Source: Anoplolepis gracilipes (Eukaryota > Arthropoda > Insecta > Hymenoptera > Formicidae). From it: DNA of 64,000 nt. The number at the start of each line of letters is the position of its first letter. Position 1 is the first letter of the stretch. The stretch lies in contig NC_132971.1 in NCBI RefSeq assembly GCF_047496725.1, positions 15,742,001-15,806,000 of the forward strand, given 5' to 3'. A program made the position numbers and the translations under genes. Below are positions 13,727 through 24,662 of the stretch, piece by piece. Under the pieces are notes generated by a model. The model saw nothing but the letters and a program-made list of their open reading frames with translations, was not told where the DNA came from and searched no databases.

Positions 13727-13806
13727 CATAAGTCGATACAAGCGTCATTCTACCTTTGTTGTTACTGAATGTTGAAAAGGCAGAATGACGCTTGTGCTGA
13801 CTTGTG
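13727..13806. ncRNA. miRNA-like hairpin precursor candidate
   Basis: Arms 13730-13757 and 13776-13803 are complementary over 28 positions: 24 Watson-Crick pairs, two that become G-U wobbles in RNA, and two mismatches. The stem extends by about three more pairs outward. The 18-nt loop (13758-13775) gives a precursor of about 74-80 nt, the size and shape of an animal pre-miRNA. Arm core sequences include AGCGTCATTCT and its complement. I do not recognise a known miRNA family, and because both strands fold the strand is undetermined. A short MITE remnant is the main alternative. Confidence 0.4.
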
Positions 13807-14608
13807 ACGCTAAATAGAAAGCACCCAATATAAAAGTTTATAATTATTATTCATTGTTATTATATTTAATGCAATAATAGCATAAAACTCAAAAATTTAG
13901 TATTTAATATTTTAACTAATTTATTTTAATATTTAAGCTTTTAAATCATTATCCTAAAATATTTTTTTTTATTTCTGTTGTTGCTACATCTATAAATCCT
14001 CTTTCATTAATTTTTTCTAAAATAACGAAATTTATTAGTAGAATCGAAAATTGGGCTAATTCTTCTCTCAAAATATGTTTTTTTCTTCTGTTTATGTTTA
14101 TGTAAATTCACGTTTTAAATAAAACATTTTTAACATATTTGAAAACATTAACATTATAAAGGATACGCAGATAATACTTGTCAATCAAAATCTAATTAAA
14201 CGTCAACGAGTTTGTAAAAAAACAACCTTGGTATAAGTATCGTATGTAACGCAGACCGAGGAAATAACAATTATCAAATGATTTCTCAAGTGTTTAATAA
14301 CGACCTGTTTAATTACGACTCTGACATCGCTACTTTATTCTTAGTACATGTTGAAAATTAATATACACAATCGAAACGAATTTATATTATTCGTAAATCT
14401 TAAAAATGAATACTTATGTACATAATGTCTCAGGAAAATAATATCTTAACGTAAAACAAGAAGACAAATGACGAGTATGAGAAACTTTAACACTCGATAA
14501 ATCAACACTCGTTATAAATGCCATTAACATCTCGGTTGTTATTAATCATCGCGTGCGAGAGCAGCAGAGATACATAAGTTTATAATTTTATGGATTTGAG
14601 GTGCTGCA

Positions 14609-14637
14609 CATACATGCACATGTTACGTGCATGTATG
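14609..14637. repeat. Perfect 11-bp inverted repeat with 7-bp spacer
   Basis: CATACATGCAC (14609-14619) is mirrored by GTGCATGTATG (14627-14637). It may be a small stem-loop or a paired binding site; nothing nearby decides between them. Confidence 0.6.
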
Positions 14638-17400
14638 ACGAAAGAGCAGAGCAAAGTTCGAAAGACTCCTGTCTAGTGCGACGGGCGTTTAATGAAAATC
14701 GCGAATACCACTTACTCGACAACATTTTATAAGAACGCGTTATTTACTATAATGTATGAATGTATATCTCAGTGTGTACTGGTAAAGGGAAACGCTAGTA
14801 AACGCCAAGTGTGCCGTATTAACTTGGGGAAGTAGAATTTGCTTTATGCGCGCGTCGCTTTGCAACAACGCTCTCGGGCTTTAAAGACTGGGTAGGATTA
14901 CTGGCTATATAATCCGACTTGGATTCCTGGATTCTCTATCATTCCTGCTTAGTGATATTACGTATTGCGTAAAGTCGACAAACGCTAGAATTATACACCT
15001 CGTATGTACATGATATAACAAAGTAAACATAATAATAATTATTATTAACATAACACATTACAACATAACAATTATTAATTTGATTGATTATTGCCTGATT
15101 TATGGATAAAAATAGATATATGTGTGTCTGTGTGTATATGCACAAAGTAAATTATTTTAATGCAAGATATGCTGATAATAATAAACCATAATCATATAAT
15201 TGCATAGTTATTTAAAATTTACCCATAAGTGGATTAATATTGCCAAACAATAAAAGAAAATGTCCATCAATGTGTGTGCTATGGTGGTTAAACAAATTAT
15301 AAAGATTTTTTATGTTTATCAAGTAACAAAAATCGCTATTAAAAGATTTATTATCGTTATAAATTTCGTTGATACAAAAGTTCATAACCGATTCAGAGCT
15401 TCGTTTATAATTTATTCATCACTTTTGAATCACATTTAATCAAATGTCAATACTAGTCAACACCAAATATAATAAATGTACTTCGATCCAAATAATTTGA
15501 TCGCAAGATTATGTTATAAGTTGACATTTACCCCTGTTGAAGCGGCATCGACAGGACAAACCAGGTAGGTAGGTAACTAACGATTCGCTTTTCAACTGAT
15601 TGTGATCGAATGATAATTATCTGTGGAAAATGATGAATAGCCATTTTCCGCAGGCATTACTCGGCTTGGAACGTTGTATTGCGCATGCATCACATCTTTC
15701 TCGTGCTAAAACTTCGTTTTATGAGTGCATTTAATTCGCTAGCCGAACTGAATCGCGTGTGTATCGAGTCGATTTGCGGATTCTCGCGCAGATTATACTC
15801 TTCAACCTGGGAAATATTACGACTTCGCGAACGCGATACGCGATTATGTACAAATGGTCGCATTATATTTATAAAAGCGTTCATTCTCTGGGAGCGGTCA
15901 CGCCTTAGGCGAACGCAATTATACGCGTTAAGACTTTGACGTAAGTCAAGTTAAGTGTCCTTGTATTGTAGGAAAAATGAGAGACTCCGATAGTAGAAGA
16001 GAATTTCGATCGGAGAGAAAGAAGCAAAATGGAAAATGAAAAGATTGCTATATGTGTATATAATTTATCGATATAATTGAGACAAATATTTCTTTTAAAT
16101 AATCACGGATGCCTGTTATTTAATAATTTCAATTAATAGGTTTTCTAGATGTAAGAAATCTTCGTCAGACATAGAACTACTTTATAATTTTCATTGTACT
16201 ATTTACAAAACTATTATTTTGCAATATTTATAACGATGCACACTGATACAAATGATTACTTTTTTTCTATTGAAAAATTTATAATTATTTATAATATAAT
16301 ATACAAAAAAAAAAAAAAAGAAATAAATTCTCAAGGCTGAGAGAAAGAATTTGAACAAGGTTTTCATATTCACTTCATATTCTCGCGAAGTACATCGGTA
16401 TATAACAGCTATTATGTAACACTCCCAATATACGTGACGAAATCAGATGTATCAGAATGGGTATCTTATAGTGCATTGTTTCTGATTTGTCCGTTTTGCA
16501 GTTGCGTTACACACGCAAGAGATGAAGACACCGATGGGGGAACTGTGAGCCCGTAGATCGGCAGGTGGATGCGTTTATTGTGATTGTCTTGAAAGTAATC
16601 GGAGGACAATGCGAGTTATGATTATATATTCAGAATCTCCGCGAGGAACGAAAGCAATGTGACAAATGTAAGAAAAATGAAATCATCGCTGTCGATTATA
16701 CGCCGTGCCCGTTCGATCTCGAATCGCTTGTCGCATCCGTTGTTGGCCAACGTTGTTCGCGGCCGCGTAGGATTTACATACACAGATTATCCGTGTCCCG
16801 CATTTCTTCAATGCAAATGTGCACGGTACCGACTGTCATGAGCGGCATAACATTTAAATTTATTGGGAGTCGCCGATAGTATCGGGAGAAAACATTAGTC
16901 CTGCCCATGTTCCTTTTACATTTACAAATGAGAATGTTCCGCGTATTATTTATAATCGTTGCATGTGATATAACTGACATTGAGTTTAGTTTATTTAATA
17001 ATTATTTTTATCTCTCTCTTTCTCCCACATTTTTTGCTAAAATTAATCACATCGTGATATTTTTGTTAAGAAAAATTGGCAGACGAGTGTTTTAATTAAT
17101 CAGTTGCAACTACACTATTGAGTAAAATAAAAAATATATGAGAAATTATCTCTTCATCAAAGCTATTTAGAGCGCGAAGTACAAAATCACATACTTATCA
17201 ACCGATATTATCACGTTACGTACAATGACACCCACATCATCATTTCTCGCAGCAACGAGGCTCAGTACGTTAACGAATGACTCTATTAAGCTGAAACAGT
17301 AGCCGACGTGGGCATACACATTCGTATACACATATATACGTGTACCAACAAGTAATCGGCCCGGCAAATTGAATTCATGCAGCAAACGAACGAAAGGAGC

Positions 17401-17625
17401 AACCATCGGTCGGGATGATGCGGAGATGATGCTGCATGCATATGTTGGGGTTGCCAGGTGGGATGGGAATATTACGAGGACGATGAGGGATCTCCGATAG
17501 AGGAGAATGCTCCTCTCTCAGCATGAGTGAGCGAGCGATTCCACGCAGAAATCGAGAGAATGGGAAGGGAAGAGATCCTCTTGGGCGTCTTCATATAAAT
17601 GCCGACGATGTTCGAGTACGGGATC
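17401..17625 (+). promoter_or_regulatory. Core and proximal promoter of cuticular protein gene 2
   Basis: A TATA box (TATAAAT, 17594-17600) lies about 90 bp upstream of the start codon, placing the transcription start near 17625. The ten bases AACCATCGGT at 17401-17410 also occur upstream of cuticle gene 1, at nearly the same distance from the TATA box (193 versus 178 bp). The short frame over this region is 5' flank and 5' UTR, not a separate gene. Confidence 0.6.
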
Positions 17626-17687
17626 ACATAGATTCGATCGTTAAATCGACAGTCGTATACGAACCGCCGACACGAATCGTCTTCATC

Positions 17688-19976
17688 ATGCAGTATCTAG
17701 TGAGTGATTTATTTCGTCGAGAGCATAGTCGATTTTCCGGATATCCTGCCAATCCTATCGTGTCTGTTTTTCACGTGTTTCTTTCTACTTCTTTTTTAAT
17801 TCATCGGTGGATGTACAATGTATAAATTACGTGATAAATAGTATATATATATATATATATATATATCGATAAAAAAATTAAAAAATGTTAAATATTTTTC
17901 CGCTAACTTACGATTCGCGCGCGAGTTTTAGTTTGCACTTCGTTAGCGACGTATTTCGTAATCGATGAAAGATTCGCTTAGATGGCTTATAGAATACGGG
18001 GCAGTGATATTTCATGTAATAAGCACATAATAAATAACGGAATTTGGATTTTGACCGATGTCAAATAGGGAATGTGATGCCTTGTTGCCGGTTAAACATA
18101 CGGGATTACCAAAGAGATCGTTTTCGTTTATCGTTTGCCCGAAATTTAGTAAAATAATAAATACATCGCAAATGCGTGTGCATTTCATATAATTTGAAAA
18201 CTTAAAATTAAATTTGTCGTCAATATTTCAGCTTCTAGTTATCAACACATTGATCTCTCTCCCTACATATATATATTTTGTATACTTATAAAAAATTAAT
18301 TAATATATTATGTATATAAAAAAATATATTTTTAAATATTTTCTTCAGCATCAATTAAATATATATTTGCAGATCTTGGCTTTTGCCATCTTCAGCTGTG
18401 TTTTTGGACAATTCGGATCTTTCCGCGGCTTTCCCAGCCAAAATGCATATAGAGCAACGCCGAGACCTTATCAACCGCAATCGCAACCGCCGAGGCCCTA
18501 TCAACCGCAACCGCAACCGCAACCGCATTACACGTACGAAATATCTGTTTGAATCGCTAAAGTCTTAATTCTTTTGTAATGAATTAATTGGAAAATTATA
18601 TCATTACACATAAGTGTCAATTGTAAAATTATAATATAAATTAATATATTCAGAGAAAAATTTCATTAATATAAAAATATTTTCAAATTAAAATATAAAG
18701 TTATATGTTTCATTAGTCGTAAAAAGAATTAATAAATAAATTTGAAATAATTTGTTCAATGTTTATATAGAAATGTTTTTTTAACAGCTATAAATATGTA
18801 AAATTATTTTTTTCATATAGCTATTTTCTATCATTATTCCTTTCTAAGCTAATTATCATTAAAATAAATACAAGCAAAAACATAAAACTAAAACAGCCTT
18901 CGCGTTATATAATAGAAAAGCGTTTATTCAAGGCTTGCGAGAAATTATACGGTTTCGATTTTTATTTTTTCAGATCTGCTGCAAAGCCGTTTATAGGCAT
19001 TCGCAGCCAACAGAAGGATACATCGCCGGACGGATCTTACACTTACAGCTATGAAACCGAGAATGGAATTTCAGTCTCTGAAAGCGGATATCCTCAGGTC
19101 GGACCTCAGGGTCAAACGGAGGTAATAATAGTTTTACATTGTTGTATTTCGTATAGTATACAATTTATATGTAATGTATATACATATATATACAATCTAT
19201 CTGTGTAAGAAATTTAATTTAAATTCGAGAAGTCACAAAAAAAAACCTTAATTCTTTCATTAGAAACTTCCGTTAAATTCCTGTGATTACAGATGTAATA
19301 TATATTACATTTTATAGAAATTGATATTATTAATAGGATAGTAAATATACAAATTTCACTCTTCTATGCTAATTTTAATCGAGTTTCACTCTTTTTTCTC
19401 TATTACTGAATTAGTTTTGCTCCTAATATTTACAAATATTTGTAAAAATTATTTTTATTTTTAACTTTATTTAATTAAAAAAGTTCAAGAATACATTGAT
19501 TAAATCCAGTTTCTTAAAAACTTGAGAGAATTTAATTTTCTCCTGTTCTTAAAAAAAATTGGGACAAAACATTGTTGCCTTAATTTTTTTAATACTAATC
19601 AATCTTGTTATAATTGAACTACCATAAAGAAAAATCAAAAAGCCTTAATTATAATCTATTATTTATATTTATATATTTTCTATTTATATATATTAATATC
19701 TTTCTCTCACTCTCTCTTTCTCGATAGGTGGTCCAAGGAAGATTTTCATACCCAGCACCAGACGGTACCCCCATCACCATTGAATATACAGCTGACGAGA
19801 ATGGCTTTCACGCTCAGGGTGCTCACATTCCTACACCGCCTCCCATCCCGGAAGCCATCAGAAGAGCGCTCGCGGCAAATCCGCCCGGCCCCGATGATGA
19901 AAAGTACGATCGACAACCATTTCAGCAGAAATTTGGCGGACCAGTATACAATGCCAATCCTTACCGGAGATTCTAA
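17688..19976 (+). CDS. RR-1 cuticular protein with Pro/Gln-rich N-terminal region (gene 2)
   Basis: This secreted exoskeletal matrix protein is a paralogue of the gene at 1.6-6.5 kb. Coding exons are 17688-17699, 18373-18533, 18974-19121 and 19728-19976 (570 nt, 189 aa). Residues 1-16 (MQYL plus ILAFAIFSCVFG) are a signal peptide. Residues 17-58 include a low-complexity Pro/Gln region with repeated RPYQPQ. The extended RR domain starts around the DGSYTYSYETENG motif. The RR-1 consensus runs from G111 to F134 (G-x7-DG-x6-Y-x-AD-x2-GF). GAHIPTPPPIP follows, then a longer, more charged tail ending PYRRF. The exon 2 donor (CAC followed by GTACGA) is weak, but it is the junction that keeps phase 2 and opens directly into exon 3. 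Exon 4 begins with GTG inside the frame and is not a start. Chitin binding is inferred from the family. Confidence 0.9.
17700..18372 (+). other. Intron 1 of cuticular protein gene 2
   Basis: A phase-0 intron after the fourth codon, matching the first intron of gene 1 in position and phase. It carries a (TA)n tract at about 17842-17866. The acceptor reads ATTTGCAG. Confidence 0.85.
18534..18973 (+). other. Intron 2 of cuticular protein gene 2
   Basis: An AT-rich phase-2 intron. The 5' site begins GTACGA and the 3' site is a T-rich tract ending TTTTTTCAG. It interrupts the protein about 20 residues upstream of the place where intron 2 falls in gene 1. Confidence 0.75.
19122..19727 (+). other. 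Intron 3 of cuticular protein gene 2
   Basis: A phase-0 intron (GTAATA donor, TCGATAG acceptor) that splits the extended RR domain just before VVQG. Gene 1 has no intron here. Confidence 0.85.
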
Positions 19977-20190
19977 TTTCGCTACACACCGTTCGATCCG
20001 CAAAATCTCCCATGACGCACTCACGACATAGCCAAGCGAATCTACTAGACTCGGAGATTCGGCTGGATATTGTTGGCTTTGAATCATCTTTTTCCCAATC
20101 TCTAATTCGAAGTGATACGTGTACATAGGATACAGTATGGTGAATATAACAACAGTATCGATCCCTACAGCAATGTAACTGTCGTTGTGC

Positions 20191-20196
20191 AATAAA
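20191..20196 (+). terminator. Poly(A) signal of cuticular protein gene 2
   Basis: An AATAAA hexamer lies about 215 bp after the stop codon and is followed by TG/T-rich sequence, as expected of a polyadenylation site. Confidence 0.6.
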
Positions 20197-21419
20197 TCAG
20201 TATATATTGTTTATATTTGTTCTTATATCTGTTTCTTGCCTTTCCTCCTGTTTATCACAACATCGAGAAAAATGCGTATTCATTGTTGTTCGGTAATACT
20301 TAAGATTTTTCGTTTTAATGTAACGTTATAACAAATGATATTTAATAATCGGAGAAATTATTATATATCACGAGTAATTGCATGTTCGATTATTACTCAA
20401 AGATGCCTTATGGGGAGAGTAACGTATCGTGAATGTTTCTGCAAAGATTTTTACAGCAAATTATATGTTCTGTCCATTCGATCGTACCACGTTCCCACGA
20501 AAAATGAAGGGAATAGAATAATGGGATTATTATTCTAGTGAAAGAAAGAATGCTAATGTCAAACGCCACCCATGTTGAGATTATATGACATACATATTAC
20601 GTAATATTTTTGTTCGGCGTCAAAGTCGCGGGCTTTATTGTTAGACTTAAAATGAGGTCGAAAGAGTTTAAAGGGACAATTTCAAAGTCACGTTTTGTCT
20701 GCTTGACTTGACACAGTAACATATATCGACGGCAAGAAAATGCCAGTTTTACAGACACGTCATGATGTTGCATGATTTTATATGAGAAAAAATATTATTC
20801 GTTCTACCCCGCCTCGTTCATAATTTATCACATAATCTGTTATTTAATATTCTCCTTGTAAAGTATAATCATCCATAATTAATAAACATAATTAAGGAGA
20901 ATATATACATATATATAAAACGAAACATTAAATTATCATTCAATATTTTTAGATATAAAACTATATTATTTTCTATTCGAGTTTTTAATTTGCATTGTTT
21001 TCGAGTTGTAAGTGTAAATATAAAAAGTGACGATGATCAATGAAGACTGTACAACGTGAAAGGTTCAACCGATTCTGTTGCGGATTTTTCAACAATCGAT
21101 GCAAAGTTGAACTTCGCATACCGTCTTTTCTCACGATCGTAAAGATAATACAAATTTACTCTCCACATATCATTCTAATTCGCAAAATAGAAGCTAATAA
21201 CTCACGAATGGATTTTGTTCACCTGTAGTTTTTAATTATATTTAATTATATAATGAACTTTACCGCGATTTTGTGAGTGTATTCGAAATAGGATAATCTT
21301 TTTATATGCAGCAAAATATTTTCAAATTTACTGATCTTTGCCTTTGCGCTTTTTTGTCATACGCGATTTTTAAATAAAATCATAGATTCTTCTTGCAGAG
21401 TATAATCTTGCGTTATAAT

Positions 21420-21423
21420 AAAA

Positions 21424-21457
<34 letters not shown>

Positions 21458-21475
21458 TATGTAAGGTGTCTACTC

Positions 21476-21532
<57 letters not shown>
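21420..21532. repeat. Poly(A) plus (TA)n tract enclosing a transposon-end fragment
   Basis: A poly(A) run passes into (TA)n, is interrupted by AAGGTGTCTACTCACAAAT (21463-21481), then continues as (TA)n to about 21532. The 19-bp interruption is identical to one end of the inverted-repeat element at 22.75 kb. Confidence 0.8.
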
Positions 21533-21535
<3 letters not shown>

Positions 21536-22659
21536 TTGTATTTATGTATGCAATAATGTATAACGGAGGATATTATAAAGAAAATAAAAAGTTTGTAAAT
21601 AATAAAGGTTATTTTGTTGTAATCAATTACTTGTCGCGAAAAAAATTCGCACGCTAATTAATTCATTATATTAAAAAAAAAAATCCTATCGAAAGCCAAA
21701 ACCGATCAAAAAGACATGATAATAAGAGTACGAATACCCTGACCTCTCCAATGTGCAACGCGAGAGAATGAGAGAGCGTACACGGTTAGGTGAAGTTCGC
21801 ACGCACCACGCCCGCAGCGAATGCACGAATGCAGCATTCGCTGCAGAAGTTGTGTTTAAATAACGTATGATCAAAGAACAAACGATAGATGGATTTATCA
21901 TATAAAATAAGTCTATGAAGTAGCACTAGCTTAATTTATCTTTGTTCTCTTTATTATATATTATTAGTTCAGAAAATATTAAATATTTTCTTATATTACA
22001 TATATTGTTCCAATAAAAAATTTAACTTTTTATTTTTTTTAAATATTTGAAAAATATTGATTTGATTTTTTAAGCATTGATGAAAAAGAAATTTCTTTCA
22101 ATGTGCAAAAAGTATCGCGCATCATGGCTAAAAGAGTGTAAACGTATTTTATTGTTAAATATGAATCATAGCGAACGAACAGGGTGGGTCGGGTATAGGT
22201 GAAAGTGTGTACGCACATCTCAGCCTCTCTTTCGTTACTTTGCATTCTTATACGCATCATTCCGGTCAAGGACCAACCGCCCGGCACATGCAGCACAACT
22301 TGGGTCCTACACTTCCCTCGAAAGGTTCGATCAACCGATCATGAAAAGAGAAAGAGGAGAGAGTAAAAAGTGAGAAGATATCCCCGGCTTTATCGAACAC
22401 GGCTAAGTATGCAATTCATTTCATGTCAATAATCTTTAATGTCGGATTGTTGATAAATATTAATAAATAAATGTGATTACTCTTAATAAATAATTTTATA
22501 TTTCTAGTAAAGTAATTGGTAAGTTAATGGTAAGATAAAATCTACATAATGCACATGAAAAAAAATCAGTCCAATTATACATATATGAAAAATTTAACTA
22601 TATTAAAATATTTATGAAAGAGAAAAAGCAATAAGATTGTATACTATTAAGGATGCTCA

Positions 22660-22661
<2 letters not shown>

Positions 22662-22717
<56 letters not shown>
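22662..22717. repeat. (TA)n microsatellite
   Basis: About 28 TA units lie 30 bp upstream of the inverted-repeat element that begins at 22748. Confidence 0.9.
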
Positions 22718-22721
<4 letters not shown>

Positions 22722-22747
22722 CAAACTATATGTAGAAATACCTATAT

Positions 22748-23150
22748 CAAGGTGTCTACTCACAAATCTTGTAAAAAAATTCCTTGATTTTCCAGATATT
22801 TTATTCAAAATTCCAAATAAAGAGAATATTTTCAAGATTTTTAATAACTTGCTCTAAAATAAATTTTATTACATATGTTTTTTATTATTTTATATTCATA
22901 CAAAGGAAAAACCTTTTAAGTTTCGAGTGCTAAATTTGTAGATATACTAAAAAACTAAATAATTTTCACATAAGCATTTTTTATCTGTGAAGAACTATTA
23001 AAAATAAAACCAGAATTCTCAAAAAGAGAATTTTTCCTGAATCCCAATAAAATTCTATGAGATTTCCCTGATTTTTCCAGAGAACTTTTTACAAAAGAAA
23101 TTCCTGAGAATTCCAGGTTATCCATGTTTTTCCAAGGAGTAGACACCCTG
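22748..23150. mobile_element. 403-bp non-autonomous TIR element (MITE-like)
   Basis: The left end reads CAAGGTGTCTACTC and the right end is its inverse with one change (GAGTAGACACCCTG), giving 14-bp terminal inverted repeats at 13/14 identity. A TA follows the right end. The interior has no transposase; the minus-strand frame across it is fortuitous. A diverged partial copy lies at 31.95-32.10 kb in opposite orientation, and a 19-bp end fragment lies at 21.46 kb. That repetition is what supports calling it a mobile element. Confidence 0.65.
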
Positions 23151-24662
23151 TATATATATATGATTGCAAAATTCAATTATCAGATTTGGATACAAAAATA
23201 CAAAAATATGCATTACAAATTTCTATAAAATAAAAAAACATTTTGTTAAACAAAAAAGATTTATGATATATGTATTGTGTGTTTACACAATAATTCATTT
23301 TATCCATATCTTATACCTTTGCAGATATATACATTCATAAATTTTCTATTTTTTATTTTAATTCTATTTTAATATGTTTCTTTTTTTGTTTCATTTTCAT
23401 TGTATAAAACAGAAATTATATTAAATACAATAATTGTTAAACAACTCACCAATACAATGCACTTTGTAGTTCTACTCCAATAATCTATTTATTCTGAAGA
23501 ATGTATTATCACTATTAGACTGCTTCCAGATGACGATTCACTCTGCAATTGATTCTACATGATCCTTTTTTCAAGATAAGTTGTCCTTCGATAATGTACA
23601 ACTGTAACATTAAGTATATTAGATGTTATAATGAAATAATTATTAAATGCATAGATATATTAAATGTAAAAAGATTAATCCTCAATTATTTGTTTGCAAA
23701 GAAGTTTCATGGAAAAAAGAAATTTATAAGGTTTTTTTTTTTCAATATAATACATGTAAGACTTTACTATCTTATTACAAGAAAAGAAGTACGAACGAAA
23801 AAGACACTGCTATTCAGGATTATTCAGATGCGAATTACAAGCAAGTATTGAACATATATATCGTAAAGAAACTTACGTCACAATCAAAATCCAAATTAAT
23901 ATCTTTTCCATGAAACGCGCGCCATTGCAGAGTGTTCAAAATGCATGCATTGCAGTGGCTGTTTTTTAGCTTACATCGTGATTACATCGATCCTATTGTT
24001 TCAACAATCTTCTTCAACGCGATTTCTCATCGTGCCATTGATTCTGTTCTGTTTCAATAAATATTCTTCAACAACAGGATTCGATGGTTTAGGCTAACGA
24101 CAATTCTTCATCGACAGCAAACGAACATGTTGTCGTTACCTGACGCTCATTGTGCTGTCTCGTTTTGTATGTATTTTTCGTTCGAAATATCGATCAATAC
24201 GTTGGTTGTACACACATTACTTTTATTTCAGCGTCTTGTCGAAGAACACCTTCTTTGTGAAACAGATTGCTTGGGAAATCGCGAGAAAACTATGAGAAAC
24301 TGGTGGGCTCGTGAAAATTTCAAATCGCTAAAACTTTATGCAGTGCTACCAACGTAATAACTAATCAATCAGGCAGATCTTCCACAATAATAAATTATTC
24401 AGAAACCGGTCGATAATATCAATGCCTTTAGTTACTACAATCGTCAAAATCAATACCGACGAGATAGTGTTAGGTAGATGGTGCCAGTATAGCATCATAA
24501 AATAAATGTTATGTGCAGGACAAAAGGAGAAGACAGGAGAGGACAAACCGATCTCAATACTTGCTCTTAGATTTGGACTTATTTTTTGACAGTTTTATTT
24601 CTTGACATTATCATCGAGATATTTATACAGATTAATTGAATATAATCTATTACGCTATAATT

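Larger units (their letters stand above)
6750..17400. other. Intergenic region between the two cuticle genes
   Basis: About 10.6 kb without a confident gene. Most is AT-rich. GC-richer islands at about 9,300-10,320, 11,030-11,460, 12,000-12,400, 13,010-13,480, 15,540-15,960 and 16,500-16,900 contain only fortuitous short reading frames and are better candidates for cis-regulatory DNA. A (GCGA)n tract lies near 9,594-9,612. The hairpin at 13.73-13.80 kb and the minus-strand frame near 8.7 kb are listed separately. Confidence 0.55.
20220..24660. other. Intergenic region between cuticle gene 2 and KCTD9
   Basis: No gene is supported. The region holds poly(A)/(TA)n tracts at 21.42-21.53 and 22.66-22.72 kb, a 403-bp inverted-repeat element at 22.75-23.15 kb and AT-rich frames without domains. 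The last few hundred bases should contain the KCTD9 promoter and 5' UTR, but I see no clear TATA box. Confidence 0.55.

Noticed and set aside
17523..17825. 100-codon frame over the start of cuticle gene 2
   Set aside because: It reads through the promoter, 5' UTR and the first intron; the true start codon within it begins a spliced signal peptide.
19746..20192. 148-codon frame antisense to the last exon of cuticle gene 2
   Set aside because: It is the complement of a confirmed RR-1 coding exon and its 3' UTR.
22955..23176. 73-codon minus-strand frame
   Set aside because: It lies entirely inside a repeated non-autonomous TIR element; frames of this kind recur with the repeat.
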